Assembly (NCBI GenBank): GCA_040392005.1
Contig: JBEBWT010000005.1
Span: 1 to 64,000 of the forward strand
From: DASRQK01 sp040392005
Lineage (GTDB): Bacteria; Bacteroidota; Bacteroidia; Sphingobacteriales; Sphingobacteriaceae
Direction of reading: 5' to 3'
Length of the DNA stretch: 64,000 nucleotides
The notes under the pieces are model-generated. The model had not been told where the DNA came from. It searched no databases and saw only the letters and a list, made by a program, of their open reading frames with translations. Position numbers and translations under genes: made by a program. Positions 25,704 to 34,321 of this stretch are shown in pieces. The stretch's first letter is position 1, and every line of letters begins with the position of its first letter.

Positions 25704-25761
25704 CAGTACAAAACCCGTGAAATAAGTAAGAATGCATAATCCGGGATAAAAACACAAAAAG

Positions 25762-26235
25762 ATGATTCAAAGAATACAAACGATCTGGTTGCTGCTGGCT
25801 TCGGTTTTGATGTTTGCCCTGTTCCTGTTTCCTTACCTTCAGTTTGCCGGTGCCGATGGCCTGGGCCAGGCGTTGAAAGTCTCCGGCACGTATGGTATTG
25901 TGGACGGTCAGCCGGTCCGGATTGCAAACTCCTGGTTGCTGGCTGCGGCTACCATCTTGATCGGGCTGTTTCCGCTGTATATTGTTTTTCAGTTCAAAAA
26001 CAGGAAGAAGCAGATCAACCTGATCCGGCTGGCGATGCTGGCGGTGGCGTTACTGGGTGGGTGGTTTTATTTTAATGTGGATCAGGCGATGACCGCAGCC
26101 GGGCAGACACTTGCAGTTGCGAATATAGGAGTTGGATTTTTCCTTCTGCCACTGGTCCTCATCCTGTTCTGGATGGCTTCCTCGGCCATCCAAAAAGACG
26201 AAAAACTGGTCCGCTCGGCCGACCGCCTGAGATGA
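25762..26235 (+). CDS. DUF4293 membrane protein
   Basis: A 157-aa integral membrane protein that begins MIQRIQTIWLLLA, the hallmark of DUF4293. It has four hydrophobic helices (about 8-28, 58-76, 86-104 and 118-140) with positively charged loops (FKNRKKQ). The family is conserved in Bacteroidota and has no known function. The gene diverges from mfd and has its own promoter. A hairpin terminator lies after it at 26295-26322. Confidence 0.85.
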   Translation: MIQRIQTIWLLLASVLMFALFLFPYLQFAGADGLGQALKVSGTYGIVDGQPVRIANSWLLAAATILIGLFPLYIVFQFKNRKKQINLIRLAMLAVALLGGWFYFNVDQAMTAAGQTLAVANIGVGFFLLPLVLILFWMASSAIQKDEKLVRSADRLR

Positions 26236-26294
26236 ATCACTTCAGATTTGCGTTTCTGTCGAAACACCTATTGTAGTTTTCATGGAAACATCAT

Positions 26295-26322
26295 TTCCCC
26301 AAATTAATACAAATTTGGGGAA
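26295..26322. terminator. Terminator hairpin between convergent genes
   Basis: A perfect 11-bp stem TTCCCCAAATT / AATTTGGGGAA with loop AATACA lies between the DUF4293 gene (plus) and the TPR membrane gene (minus). Confidence 0.6.
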
Positions 26323-26381
26323 GTTGTGAAACCGGGGAAAACACCATGTAGGAATTTTTTCGACAGTCATATACCCTCTCC

Positions 26382-26918
26382 TTACCTGTACCGGATCTGC
26401 TGCTTGTCAAGCTGGCCCATCTGGGCTTTCATCATCTTGATCTGTTCGGCCAGCAATTTGTTTTTATCTGCTTTTTTGGCTTCCTGCAAATATTTTTCAG
26501 CTTCCCGCTTATTACGTTTCGCCATTGAAATTCCTGCCAGGCTCAGTTTGGCCAGTGCCACATTGTGATCCATGTGCAACCCCAGTGCCAATGCTTTTTT
26601 GAAATATTTTTCCGATTGGAGCGGTGCCTTTTGAGACTCCAGAATGCCGGTCAGCAGATGATAATAGCCATGCTGCGCTGAAATCAGCTGCTTTTCGTAA
26701 TTTTTGATATTGCCCAGCCACTTCGCTGTCTTTTCCATGTTTTCCTTGCGCAGATAGTATTGGGCTATCAGCATATTCTCATTGAAAAATACAGTCAGAA
26801 ACGCAATGATGGTCAGGAGTATCCCCAGTATTCCCCAGCCCCATTCACCAAAATAGAACAGTGCGACCGTGCCGACAAGGATGAGCGAGGATAGAATGAT
26901 GCGGATAAGATTAGACAT
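26382..26918 (-). CDS. Membrane-anchored TPR-like protein, paralogue
   Basis: A 178-aa protein with two N-terminal membrane helices (about 5-22 and 27-46) followed by TPR-like helices (YYLRKENMEKTAKWLGNI, SEKYFKKALALGL, REAEKYLQEAKKA). The C-terminal tail KMMKAQMGQLDKQQIRYR is basic. It resembles the protein at 15690-16211 in length, membrane layout and the first repeat, so the two are likely paralogues. Function is unknown; a role in envelope protein assembly would be a guess. It diverges from ung. Confidence 0.78.
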   Translation of the reverse strand: MSNLIRIILSSLILVGTVALFYFGEWGWGILGILLTIIAFLTVFFNENMLIAQYYLRKENMEKTAKWLGNIKNYEKQLISAQHGYYHLLTGILESQKAPLQSEKYFKKALALGLHMDHNVALAKLSLAGISMAKRNKREAEKYLQEAKKADKNKLLAEQIKMMKAQMGQLDKQQIRYR

Positions 26919-27006
26919 AATCTTCTAAATTTTAATGTTGTTTAATTTAAATTTTAAAAAGTATGCAAATATCCGTTTATTTGATTGTAATTGCAAGCGA
27001 ATAACT

Positions 27007-27678
27007 ATGGCAATACAATTAGAACCCGGATGGAAGGCGGTCATGGAACCGGAATTTTCAAAAGACTATATGAGCAGGCTGCGGCAATTTTTGCTGGAGG
27101 AGCAGCGTCAATACACGGTTTATCCCCCAAACAATGCTATTTTCAATGCCTTTGAGCAAACGCCATTTGATCAGGTCAGGGTCGTCATTCTGGGTCAGGA
27201 TCCCTATCATAATATAGGCCAGGCCCACGGACTTTCTTTTTCAGTGCCGGAGGGAATTGATATTCCACCCTCCCTGCGCAATATTTACAAAGAGTTGGAA
27301 ACGGATATTCCCGGGTTTGTCTCACCGGCACACGGGAATCTCACTGAATGGGCGCGACAGGGGGTATTATTACTCAATGCCACGCTGACCGTGCGGGCCC
27401 ATCAGGCGGGATCCCATCAGAACAAAGGTTGGGAACAGTTTACCGATGAGGCCATCCGGCAATTGTCTATCCGGAGGTCAGGGCTGGTTTTTTTATTGTG
27501 GGGCCGTTTTGCAAAAAATAAAGCGGCACTGATCGATGGCCGGAAACACCATGTGCTGACCGCTGCCCACCCCTCACCTTTATCTGCATATAATGGTTTT
27601 TTTGGTTGCGGACACTTTTCCCGGACTAATCTTTTGCTGCAAAACCAAGGGCTTCCACCGATCGACTGGCAGGTTTGA
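27007..27678 (+). CDS. ung: Uracil-DNA glycosylase
   Basis: Family-1 UDG removes uracil from DNA as the first step of base excision repair. The 223-aa product has the water-activating motif VVILGQDPYHNIGQAHGLSFS with D65, GVLLLNATLTVRAHQAGSH, LWGRFAKNK and the catalytic AAHPSPLSAYNGFFGCGHFS near the C-terminus. ATG 27007 starts the conserved domain; the 24 residues encoded upstream look like untranslated sequence. The 3' end overlaps the converging gene at 27626 by 53 bp, which is long for an overlap between convergent coding ends. Confidence 0.96.
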   Translation: MAIQLEPGWKAVMEPEFSKDYMSRLRQFLLEEQRQYTVYPPNNAIFNAFEQTPFDQVRVVILGQDPYHNIGQAHGLSFSVPEGIDIPPSLRNIYKELETDIPGFVSPAHGNLTEWARQGVLLLNATLTVRAHQAGSHQNKGWEQFTDEAIRQLSIRRSGLVFLLWGRFAKNKAALIDGRKHHVLTAAHPSPLSAYNGFFGCGHFSRTNLLLQNQGLPPIDWQV

Positions 27679-28795
27679 AGTCGATAATCCCGATCGGTTT
27701 GGAGGAGTGAAAAAAAGAAGAGTACAGACGGATCAGTTTGTTGTGCTGCCAGACAGTGGTATAGATCATATGGCTGTCGTATGCGATGCGGAAAGGTTTG
27801 GACACCTCAAAATTTTCCCCGGAATAAAAAGGCAGGGAATATTCCAGTTCTCCTTTTTCGGTATATCGGGCGACTTCAAATCCCCGTTCGCCCAGCCGTG
27901 AACCCTCCGTAATTTCTTCACGGCCCAGGCTTCTGATTTCCTCCTGATCCAGCTCCTTGATATGATACCAGGCACCTTCACCTACACCGCCCAGCCACTG
28001 GGCCTGCACCGGGACGGTGGATGGCCTGCTCCTTTGCAATACCGAACCCGCGATCCGGTCGTCCGGCAGCGCACTGGCCAGTCTGGAGTTGAAATTATCC
28101 CTCAACTGTCCAAGCAGAAAAAACAGCGACCGGAATCTGGACATCCGGATGGATTGCAGGCCGGCTGCCTCATGATAAACATAGATCCGGCGATCCTGGC
28201 GGACATTGACCACATTGCTGATCGGGCTGGATTTGATCGATTCCGGCAGGTTTACGCCATGCCACCGGTGATATTTTCTGGAGGCCCGCATCAACAGGCG
28301 GGTAATGAAGCGGGAACAATTGTTATTGCCACGGGCAAAGGCACCGTAAGGAGTGGACCCTTCCAGTACCAGGCCATCGGCATATTGCTTTGCCATATTG
28401 AAATTCAGGCCGGTGGCCACCGAGAAAAACAAGCGCCCTTCCCCCTGGGTAGCCTCCCGCATTTCATCCAGTTCCCTGACGATCTCCTCCAGATTGCCGA
28501 TTGCTCCCGTGTTCCGGTCAGTGATCTGCGCCTTTGTGCGCATATGCAGCCGTGGATCAGAAAAATGCGATCTGGCCCTTCCAAGCCCTCTCGGAGCGAT
28601 GTACCGTCCGAAATCATAATATAAAAGCGCAGAATTGTGGGTGTCGATCAAAATCACCCCTGTATGCCCCACCTTGAAATTGAGGTTTTTGACCAGGCCG
28701 GCTTTTCTGAAAAACATCATCCAACGTTCATCTCCCCGGATGGTGGCATCCGGCCAGGCGAGAATGATTGCTAAATCATTGTACGTGTTTTCCAT
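27626..28795 (-). CDS. Conserved hypothetical protein, DUF6695-like
   Basis: A 389-aa soluble protein with no signal peptide. Its N-terminus (DLAIILAWPDATIRGDERWMMF, then FKVGHTGVILID) recalls the Bacteroidota family DUF6695, an assignment from memory that needs a profile search. A central block YGAFARGNNNCSRFITRLLM, with GNNNCSRF, looks like a catalytic Cys-containing motif, and H43 in GHTG could pair with it as in papain/NlpC-like folds; this is inference. No characterised function is known to me. It overlaps ung by 53 bp and lies 40 bp downstream of an Lrp gene on the same strand. Confidence 0.72.
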   Translation of the reverse strand: MENTYNDLAIILAWPDATIRGDERWMMFFRKAGLVKNLNFKVGHTGVILIDTHNSALLYYDFGRYIAPRGLGRARSHFSDPRLHMRTKAQITDRNTGAIGNLEEIVRELDEMREATQGEGRLFFSVATGLNFNMAKQYADGLVLEGSTPYGAFARGNNNCSRFITRLLMRASRKYHRWHGVNLPESIKSSPISNVVNVRQDRRIYVYHEAAGLQSIRMSRFRSLFFLLGQLRDNFNSRLASALPDDRIAGSVLQRSRPSTVPVQAQWLGGVGEGAWYHIKELDQEEIRSLGREEITEGSRLGERGFEVARYTEKGELEYSLPFYSGENFEVSKPFRIAYDSHMIYTTVWQHNKLIRLYSSFFHSSKPIGIIDFKPASRSVEALGFAAKD

Positions 28796-28834
28796 ACGGG
28801 TCAGGTCAATTATACTACTTCATTTTCAGCCAGA

Positions 28835-29305
28835 TCAATATTCCATGGGTACGATCGGATCTTTTTTGCTGGTGGACATAATCATCATGGTCTGAAAAGT
28901 CTTGACATGGGGTATCCGGCTGATTTTTTCCATGATCACATTTTCGTACGCTTTGATGTCCCTGACAAAGACTTTCAGGATAAAATCACACTGACCCGTC
29001 ACATGGTGGCATTCGGTGACTTCCTCGATATTATGCACGGCCTCCACAAATCCGGGGATGGCATCATGGGTATGGAAATCCAGGGAAATCTGGATAAATG
29101 ACTTGATACCCAGCCCCAGTTTTTCTTCATCGACCACTGCGTGATAGCTTTTGATAAAACCTGCATTTTCCAGCTTTCTGACCCTTTCCAGGGTAGGAGC
29201 AGGGGAAAGGCCCACATTGGAGGCCAATTGCAGATTGGTAATACGGCCGTTTTCCTGGAGTAGTCGCAGAATTTTATAATCGGTTTTGTCAGGTTGGAAA
29301 GACAT
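28835..29305 (-). CDS. Lrp/AsnC-family transcriptional regulator
   Basis: A 156-aa regulator with an N-terminal helix-turn-helix (DKTDYKILRLLQENGRITNLQLASNVGLSP, key residues in the ITNLQLA-NVGLS stretch) and a C-terminal AsnC/RAM ligand-binding domain (VTECHHVTGQCDFILKVFVRD). Such proteins usually sense amino acids. The gene is divergent from the sufBCD operon; whether it controls suf, itself or distant genes cannot be told. ATG 29305 is used rather than TTG 29311. Confidence 0.92.
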   Translation of the reverse strand: MSFQPDKTDYKILRLLQENGRITNLQLASNVGLSPAPTLERVRKLENAGFIKSYHAVVDEEKLGLGIKSFIQISLDFHTHDAIPGFVEAVHNIEEVTECHHVTGQCDFILKVFVRDIKAYENVIMEKISRIPHVKTFQTMMIMSTSKKDPIVPMEY

Positions 29306-29429
29306 AGTCAAAACAAAATTTTATTTGGCAATAATACATTATTTTCCGTAAAAAACTCAATTATTCATTCTTTATCTCATAATCATGTAAAAGTGAAAGT
29401 AAAAGCGGACTAAATCGGCTTAAATTCAT

Positions 29430-29437
29430 TATCTTTG
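29430..29437 (+). promoter_or_regulatory. -7 element TATCTTTG of the suf operon
   Basis: An exact TAnnTTTG match, 33 nt before the sufB ATG. I see no IscR- or Fur-like palindrome around it. Confidence 0.65.
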
Positions 29438-29470
29438 TAGTCCGAAAGAATTGTTGTTAAGGTAATTTGT

Positions 29471-30922
29471 ATGAGTACGAAAGATGATGAATTGCTGAAT
29501 GAATTGGCAGTTCAGGAATATAAGTATGGTTTTACGACCGACATTGAAATGGATGTGGCCCCGATCGGGCTCACCGAGGATACGATCCGTCTGATTTCTG
29601 CCAAAAAGAACGAACCCGAATGGTTGCTGGAGTGGAGATTGAAGGCTTTCAGGCATTTTATGACCCTGGAGATGCCCACCTGGCAGAATTTCCCGGACCC
29701 ACAGGTCGATTTTCAAAGTATTTCCTATTATGCGGCCCCCAAAGAAAAACCGAAACTGAACAGTCTGGATGAGGTAGATCCGGAATTATTGGACACTTTT
29801 GCCAAACTGGGGATTCCGCTGGATGAACAAAAAGTGCTGGCGGGTGTAGTTGCTGTGGATGCCGTGTTTGACAGTGTATCCGTTAAAACAACTTTCCGGG
29901 AAAAACTGATGGAAAAAGGAGTGATCTTCTGTTCATTCGGCGAAGCCGTACAGGAGCATCCCGAACTGGTCCGCCAATACCTGGGTACTGTGGTGCCCCA
30001 GACCGATAATGTGTATGCAGCCCTGAACTCAGCGGTTTTCTCCGATGGATCCTTTGCCTACATTCCGAAAGGAGTACATTGCCCGATGGAATTATCGACC
30101 TATTTCCGTATCAATGCGGCCAATACCGGTCAGTTTGAAAGGACACTGATCATTGCCGATGAGGGCGCGTATGTCAGTTATCTGGAAGGTTGTACCGCTC
30201 CGCAGCGGGATGAGAATCAAATGCATGCCGCAGTAGTGGAACTGGTCGCACTGAAAGATGCCGAGATCAAATACTCCACCGTGCAGAACTGGTTTCCAGG
30301 CGATAAGGACGGAAAAGGCGGAATCTATAATTTTGTAACCAAAAGAGGGATCTGCAAAGGCGATAATAGCAAGATCTCCTGGACACAGGTGGAGACCGGC
30401 TCGGCCATTACCTGGAAATATCCCGGAGTGATCCTGAAAGGGGACAACTCGGTGGGCGAATTTTATTCGGTGGCGCTGACCCGCAATCATCAGGTAGCCG
30501 ATACCGGCACCAAAATGATCCATCTGGGCAGGAATACCCGGAGCAAGATTATTTCCAAAGGGATTTCGGCCGGGGTGAGCCACAATAGCTACCGTGGACT
30601 GGTCAAAATCGGTTCCGGTGCCTCCAACGCACGGAATTTCACCCAATGTGATTCCCTGCTGATCGGGGACCGCTGCGGAGCGCACACATTCCCCTATATA
30701 GAAAACCGGAACAATACCTCCAAACTGGAGCACGAGGCTACTACTTCCAAAATCGGTGAAGACCAGATCTTTTACCTCAACCAACGGGGGATCGAGACGG
30801 AGAAGGCGATCGGGTTGATCGTAAACGGCTATGCCAAGGAAGTATTGAACCAACTGCCTATGGAGTTTGCGGTGGAAGCACAGAAACTACTGGCCATTTC
30901 CCTGGAGGGAAGTGTCGGGTAA
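29471..30922 (+). CDS. sufB: Fe-S cluster assembly scaffold protein SufB
   Basis: SufB is the scaffold on which nascent Fe-S clusters form in the SufBC2D complex. The 483-aa product is full length. Recognisable blocks are YKYGFTTDIEMD at the N-terminus, EWLLEWRLKAF, GVHCPMELSTYFRIN, YLEGCTAPQRDENQMHAAVVEL, MIHLGRNTRSKIISKGIS and HEATTSKIGEDQIFYLNQRG, the last containing the core C-terminal helical segment. It is the first gene of sufB-sufC-sufD with its own promoter. No sufA, sufE, sufS or sufU is adjacent. Confidence 0.97.
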   Translation: MSTKDDELLNELAVQEYKYGFTTDIEMDVAPIGLTEDTIRLISAKKNEPEWLLEWRLKAFRHFMTLEMPTWQNFPDPQVDFQSISYYAAPKEKPKLNSLDEVDPELLDTFAKLGIPLDEQKVLAGVVAVDAVFDSVSVKTTFREKLMEKGVIFCSFGEAVQEHPELVRQYLGTVVPQTDNVYAALNSAVFSDGSFAYIPKGVHCPMELSTYFRINAANTGQFERTLIIADEGAYVSYLEGCTAPQRDENQMHAAVVELVALKDAEIKYSTVQNWFPGDKDGKGGIYNFVTKRGICKGDNSKISWTQVETGSAITWKYPGVILKGDNSVGEFYSVALTRNHQVADTGTKMIHLGRNTRSKIISKGISAGVSHNSYRGLVKIGSGASNARNFTQCDSLLIGDRCGAHTFPYIENRNNTSKLEHEATTSKIGEDQIFYLNQRGIETEKAIGLIVNGYAKEVLNQLPMEFAVEAQKLLAISLEGSVG

Positions 30923-30993
30923 CCCCTCCATCAGGTTTTATCGGGTTTGCCGGACACACAGGAACACAATATTGTATTAGAATAAGAATCATC

Positions 30994-31743
30994 ATGTTAA
31001 ATATCAATAATTTAAAAGCATCAATAGAAGGTAAGGAAATTCTGAAGGGTTTGAATCTCCAGGTGAAGCCGGGAGAGATCCATGCGATTATGGGGCCGAA
31101 CGGTTCGGGTAAGAGTACGTTGGGAAATGTGCTGGCCGGCAGGGAAGAATATGAAGTGACCGGAGGGGAAGTGCTGTTTGACGGACAGGATCTGCTGGAA
31201 CTTTCTCCGGAAGACCGGGCCAGGGAAGGCTTGTTCCTGGCATTCCAGTATCCGGTGGAGATTCCGGGGGTGTCCAATATCAATTTCTTGAAAACTGCCC
31301 TGAACGAGATCAGAGCGCACAAAGGCCTGCCTCCGGTCGAAGCAAAGGAGTTTTTGAATCTGGTGAAGGAAAAACAGCAATTGGTCGAGTTCGACAGCAA
31401 ACTGACCAACCGTTCGCTGAACGAAGGGTTTTCGGGCGGTGAAAAGAAACGCAATGAAATTTTCCAACTGGCCATGCTGGAACCCAAACTGGCGATTCTG
31501 GATGAGACCGATTCAGGTCTGGACATTGATGCCCTCCGTATTGTGGCCAATGGTGTCAATCAGCTCCGTTCCGCGGACAATGCTTTTATTGTAATCACGC
31601 ATTACCAGCGTTTGCTGGAATACATTGTTCCTGATTTCGTCCATGTACTTTACAACGGGCAGATTGTCCGCACCGGCACGAAGGAACTGGCACTGGAGTT
31701 GGAAGAAAAAGGATATGATTGGATCAAGGAGACTGTTGCCTGA
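30994..31743 (+). CDS. sufC: Fe-S cluster assembly ATPase SufC
   Basis: SufC is the ABC-type ATPase that drives conformational change in SufBC2D. The 249-aa product has Walker A GPNGSGKSTLGNVLAG, a Q-loop (FLAFQYPVEIPGV), the signature GFSGGEKKRNEIFQLAML, Walker B AILDETDSGLDIDALR and the H-loop ITHYQRLL. The gene lies between sufB and sufD, 71 bp after the sufB stop and 20 bp before the sufD start. Confidence 0.97.
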   Translation: MLNINNLKASIEGKEILKGLNLQVKPGEIHAIMGPNGSGKSTLGNVLAGREEYEVTGGEVLFDGQDLLELSPEDRAREGLFLAFQYPVEIPGVSNINFLKTALNEIRAHKGLPPVEAKEFLNLVKEKQQLVEFDSKLTNRSLNEGFSGGEKKRNEIFQLAMLEPKLAILDETDSGLDIDALRIVANGVNQLRSADNAFIVITHYQRLLEYIVPDFVHVLYNGQIVRTGTKELALELEEKGYDWIKETVA

Positions 31744-31763
31744 CCACTTATTGATTGAAAAAA

Positions 31764-33077
31764 ATGATTACACAAGTTAGCGACTCTTTATATACTAAAA
31801 TACAGCAGGCTTTTGAAGAAAAGTCCGTGCTGGGACTGACCGGTCCGGGAAATATGAGGCGGCAGGCCTTTGAAAAATTCAGCTCGCTGGGTTTTCCAAC
31901 CATGAAGCATGAGGACTGGAAATATACCAATCTTCAATCCCTGCTGAATAATAAGGCACTCAGCCTGCTGGAAAGTGGGCAGGAGGTTGTTTCCACCGTT
32001 TCTGTCAGTACTTATGAGGTCAGCAATCTGGATGCCTACCGGTTGTTTCTGGTCAATGGGCGCTTTGATGAAGGACAGTCCGACCGGATAGAGGTGGCAG
32101 GCGTGCAGGTGCTCTCTTTGCAGGATGCACAGGATAACCCTGTTTTTGAAGAACATTTTGCGGCTTATGCCGATCAAACAAACACTGCGCTTGTAGCACT
32201 CAACACGGCACTTGCAGATACCGGTTTGTTTATCCATATTCCCAAAAATGTGGTGCTCGACAAGCCGATCCATGTGATCCGGATTGCTTCGGCACTGGAT
32301 CCGGTGTTTACTCTGACGCGCAGCCTGTATGTACTGGATGCGTTTGCAGAGGCAGAGATCCTGGAGTCCTTTGTTTCCGCCGAAGGCGAATCCCAGGCGC
32401 TGAGCATCAACCATCAGGTGACCGAGATTGCCCTGGCTGAAAATGCCAAGCTGCAGCATTACATGATACAGACTTCGGACCCGTCCAGCAAGTATGTGTC
32501 CCACATTGAAATACATCAGCGCAAACACAGTCTTTACAACAATTATAACGCAAACTTCCCCGGGTCGGATTTTGTGCGCAATGACATCAACGTACGCATG
32601 GATGATCCGGAAGTGGAGAGCCATCTGTATGGCCTGGTGCTGCTCAATAAGAACCAGTTTGTGGACAATCACACCATTGTGGATCACATGATGCCGCATG
32701 GAGAAAGTTATGAGTGGTACAAGACCATCACCCAGGGTGAGTCCACCGCAGTATTCAACGGAAAGATTTTTGTGCGGAAGGATGCCCAGAAAACCAATGC
32801 CTTCCAACAGAATAATAATGTGCTGATCGGTGAAAAATCAGCGGTTTACAGCAAGCCCCAACTGGAGATTTTTGCGGACGATGTCAAGTGCAGCCACGGT
32901 TGTACCATCGGGCAATTTGATGACGAATCCCTGTTTTACCTGCGGGCACGGGGGATTGGTGAAGATCAGGCAAGGGTGTTGCTGGTGCAGGCCTTCGCCT
33001 TTGATGTGACCAGCCGCTTTGAAAATGAAACCATCCGGGCCCATGTCGAAAAGCTGATTGAAAAAAATCTGGACTAA
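31764..33077 (+). CDS. sufD: Fe-S cluster assembly protein SufD
   Basis: SufD partners SufB in the SufBC2D complex and is needed for iron loading. The 437-aa product has the SufB/SufD-type beta-helix: FPTMKHEDWKYTNLQSLL near the N-terminus, the central helix strands, then FNGKIFVRKDAQKTNAFQ and the C-terminal block CSHGCTIGQFDDESLFYLRARGI (CSHG and GQFD are the signature). ATG 31764 is preferred over a TTG three codons earlier. It is the last suf gene in the run. Confidence 0.96.
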   Translation: MITQVSDSLYTKIQQAFEEKSVLGLTGPGNMRRQAFEKFSSLGFPTMKHEDWKYTNLQSLLNNKALSLLESGQEVVSTVSVSTYEVSNLDAYRLFLVNGRFDEGQSDRIEVAGVQVLSLQDAQDNPVFEEHFAAYADQTNTALVALNTALADTGLFIHIPKNVVLDKPIHVIRIASALDPVFTLTRSLYVLDAFAEAEILESFVSAEGESQALSINHQVTEIALAENAKLQHYMIQTSDPSSKYVSHIEIHQRKHSLYNNYNANFPGSDFVRNDINVRMDDPEVESHLYGLVLLNKNQFVDNHTIVDHMMPHGESYEWYKTITQGESTAVFNGKIFVRKDAQKTNAFQQNNNVLIGEKSAVYSKPQLEIFADDVKCSHGCTIGQFDDESLFYLRARGIGEDQARVLLVQAFAFDVTSRFENETIRAHVEKLIEKNLD

Positions 33078-33091
33078 ATGTAGATAAGGGA

Positions 33092-34279
33092 ATGGCAACA
33101 AGGGGCAGGTTTAGCACTGTTTTCTGGATAATGCTGTCAAGCCTGTTGTTTTCAGTCTGCCGGGAACCCTTTGAGATCGAGTACGAGGTGCAGGACGAAG
33201 CCCCGATCCTGATCGTCGATGGCTATATCAATGCGGGCGGCACGGAATCCATCTATGAATTGGGCTATGCTCGGCCACTCAGCGACAGGCAAAATGGAAT
33301 TGCGGGAAATATTCCTCTCGGTAATGCCCTGGTCACCATCGAAAGTGAAAATGGTGAAAAATTCGCCGCATCAGGCGGTGCAGGTTCCGGAAGGTACGTG
33401 ATCCGGCATCCCCTACTGGATCGGGATCAACGGTACAGATTGCGCATACAGACGGGTCCGACTGAGTATCTTTCTGATTTTGTGCCAGTAAGGATCAGCC
33501 CGGAGATTACCGGTATTGAATGGGAACGCAATGAAGACGGAGTCCGGATTTTGGTGAGTACCGCCGACCCCGCCAACAATACGCACTATTACCGATGGGA
33601 ATACGAAGAGACCTGGAAGTATTATTCCCAGGTGATTACCTGGCTGATTGTAGATGGAAATCAGGTAAGGATGCGGGAACCACACGAGGAAATCCATCTG
33701 TGTTATATATCCCGGCCTTCATCGGATATTCATATCGGGACCTCCGAAGAGTTGGCAAATGATGCGATCCACCGTTTTCCATTGACCATAATTCCCAATC
33801 TGTCCGATAAGCTGAGCGACCGTTATTCTATACTGGTAAAGCAGATCCCTTTGACCGCATTATCTTATACCTATTGGAAACAATTGAGGGAGAGTTCACA
33901 GAATCTGGGTGATATATTCGGGCCTATGCCTTCGAAATTGCAGGGCAACATAGTCTGTACCAGTGACCCGGTTTTTCATGTGGTCGGCATAGTCGAAGCA
34001 GTGCAGGTAGCCAAGAAACGGATCTACATCAACCGGTTGGATCTGCCCGGATTTTGGGCCGTGGAAAATGATTATTTTGACAATTGTATCGTAGTCGATA
34101 CACTCAGATCTGCAAGCTGGTTTGCAACCAATCCCATTGCCACCCCTGTGACAGAGGTTTCGCCGAATCCTAACCTCCCCACGGTAGAGGGGTATTTTTA
34201 TATCAACTCAAGACGTTGTGTGGATTGTGCCTTCCGGGGGGGAACTTACGCTCCCCCCGCGTTCTGGAAACACAATTGA
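33092..34279 (+). CDS. DUF4249 secreted protein
   Basis: A 395-aa protein of the DUF4249 family, found mainly in Bacteroidota and often encoded beside TonB receptors. The N-terminal signal is followed by CREPFEIEYEVQDEAPILIVDGYIN, the family opening (VDGYI). Beta-rich segments follow, then conserved cysteines near the end (SRRCVDCAFRGGTYAPPAFW). The presumed lipobox is FSVC, with Val before Cys, which is not canonical, so lipidation is uncertain. The start is 14 nt after sufD and it may be read through from the suf promoter, but no link to Fe-S assembly is implied. No TonB receptor is adjacent. Confidence 0.82.
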   Translation: MATRGRFSTVFWIMLSSLLFSVCREPFEIEYEVQDEAPILIVDGYINAGGTESIYELGYARPLSDRQNGIAGNIPLGNALVTIESENGEKFAASGGAGSGRYVIRHPLLDRDQRYRLRIQTGPTEYLSDFVPVRISPEITGIEWERNEDGVRILVSTADPANNTHYYRWEYEETWKYYSQVITWLIVDGNQVRMREPHEEIHLCYISRPSSDIHIGTSEELANDAIHRFPLTIIPNLSDKLSDRYSILVKQIPLTALSYTYWKQLRESSQNLGDIFGPMPSKLQGNIVCTSDPVFHVVGIVEAVQVAKKRIYINRLDLPGFWAVENDYFDNCIVVDTLRSASWFATNPIATPVTEVSPNPNLPTVEGYFYINSRRCVDCAFRGGTYAPPAFWKHN

Positions 34280-34321
34280 TGCTTTTAAAACTTGCGCTCG
34301 GTTATTATTTGCCGCTCAGGT

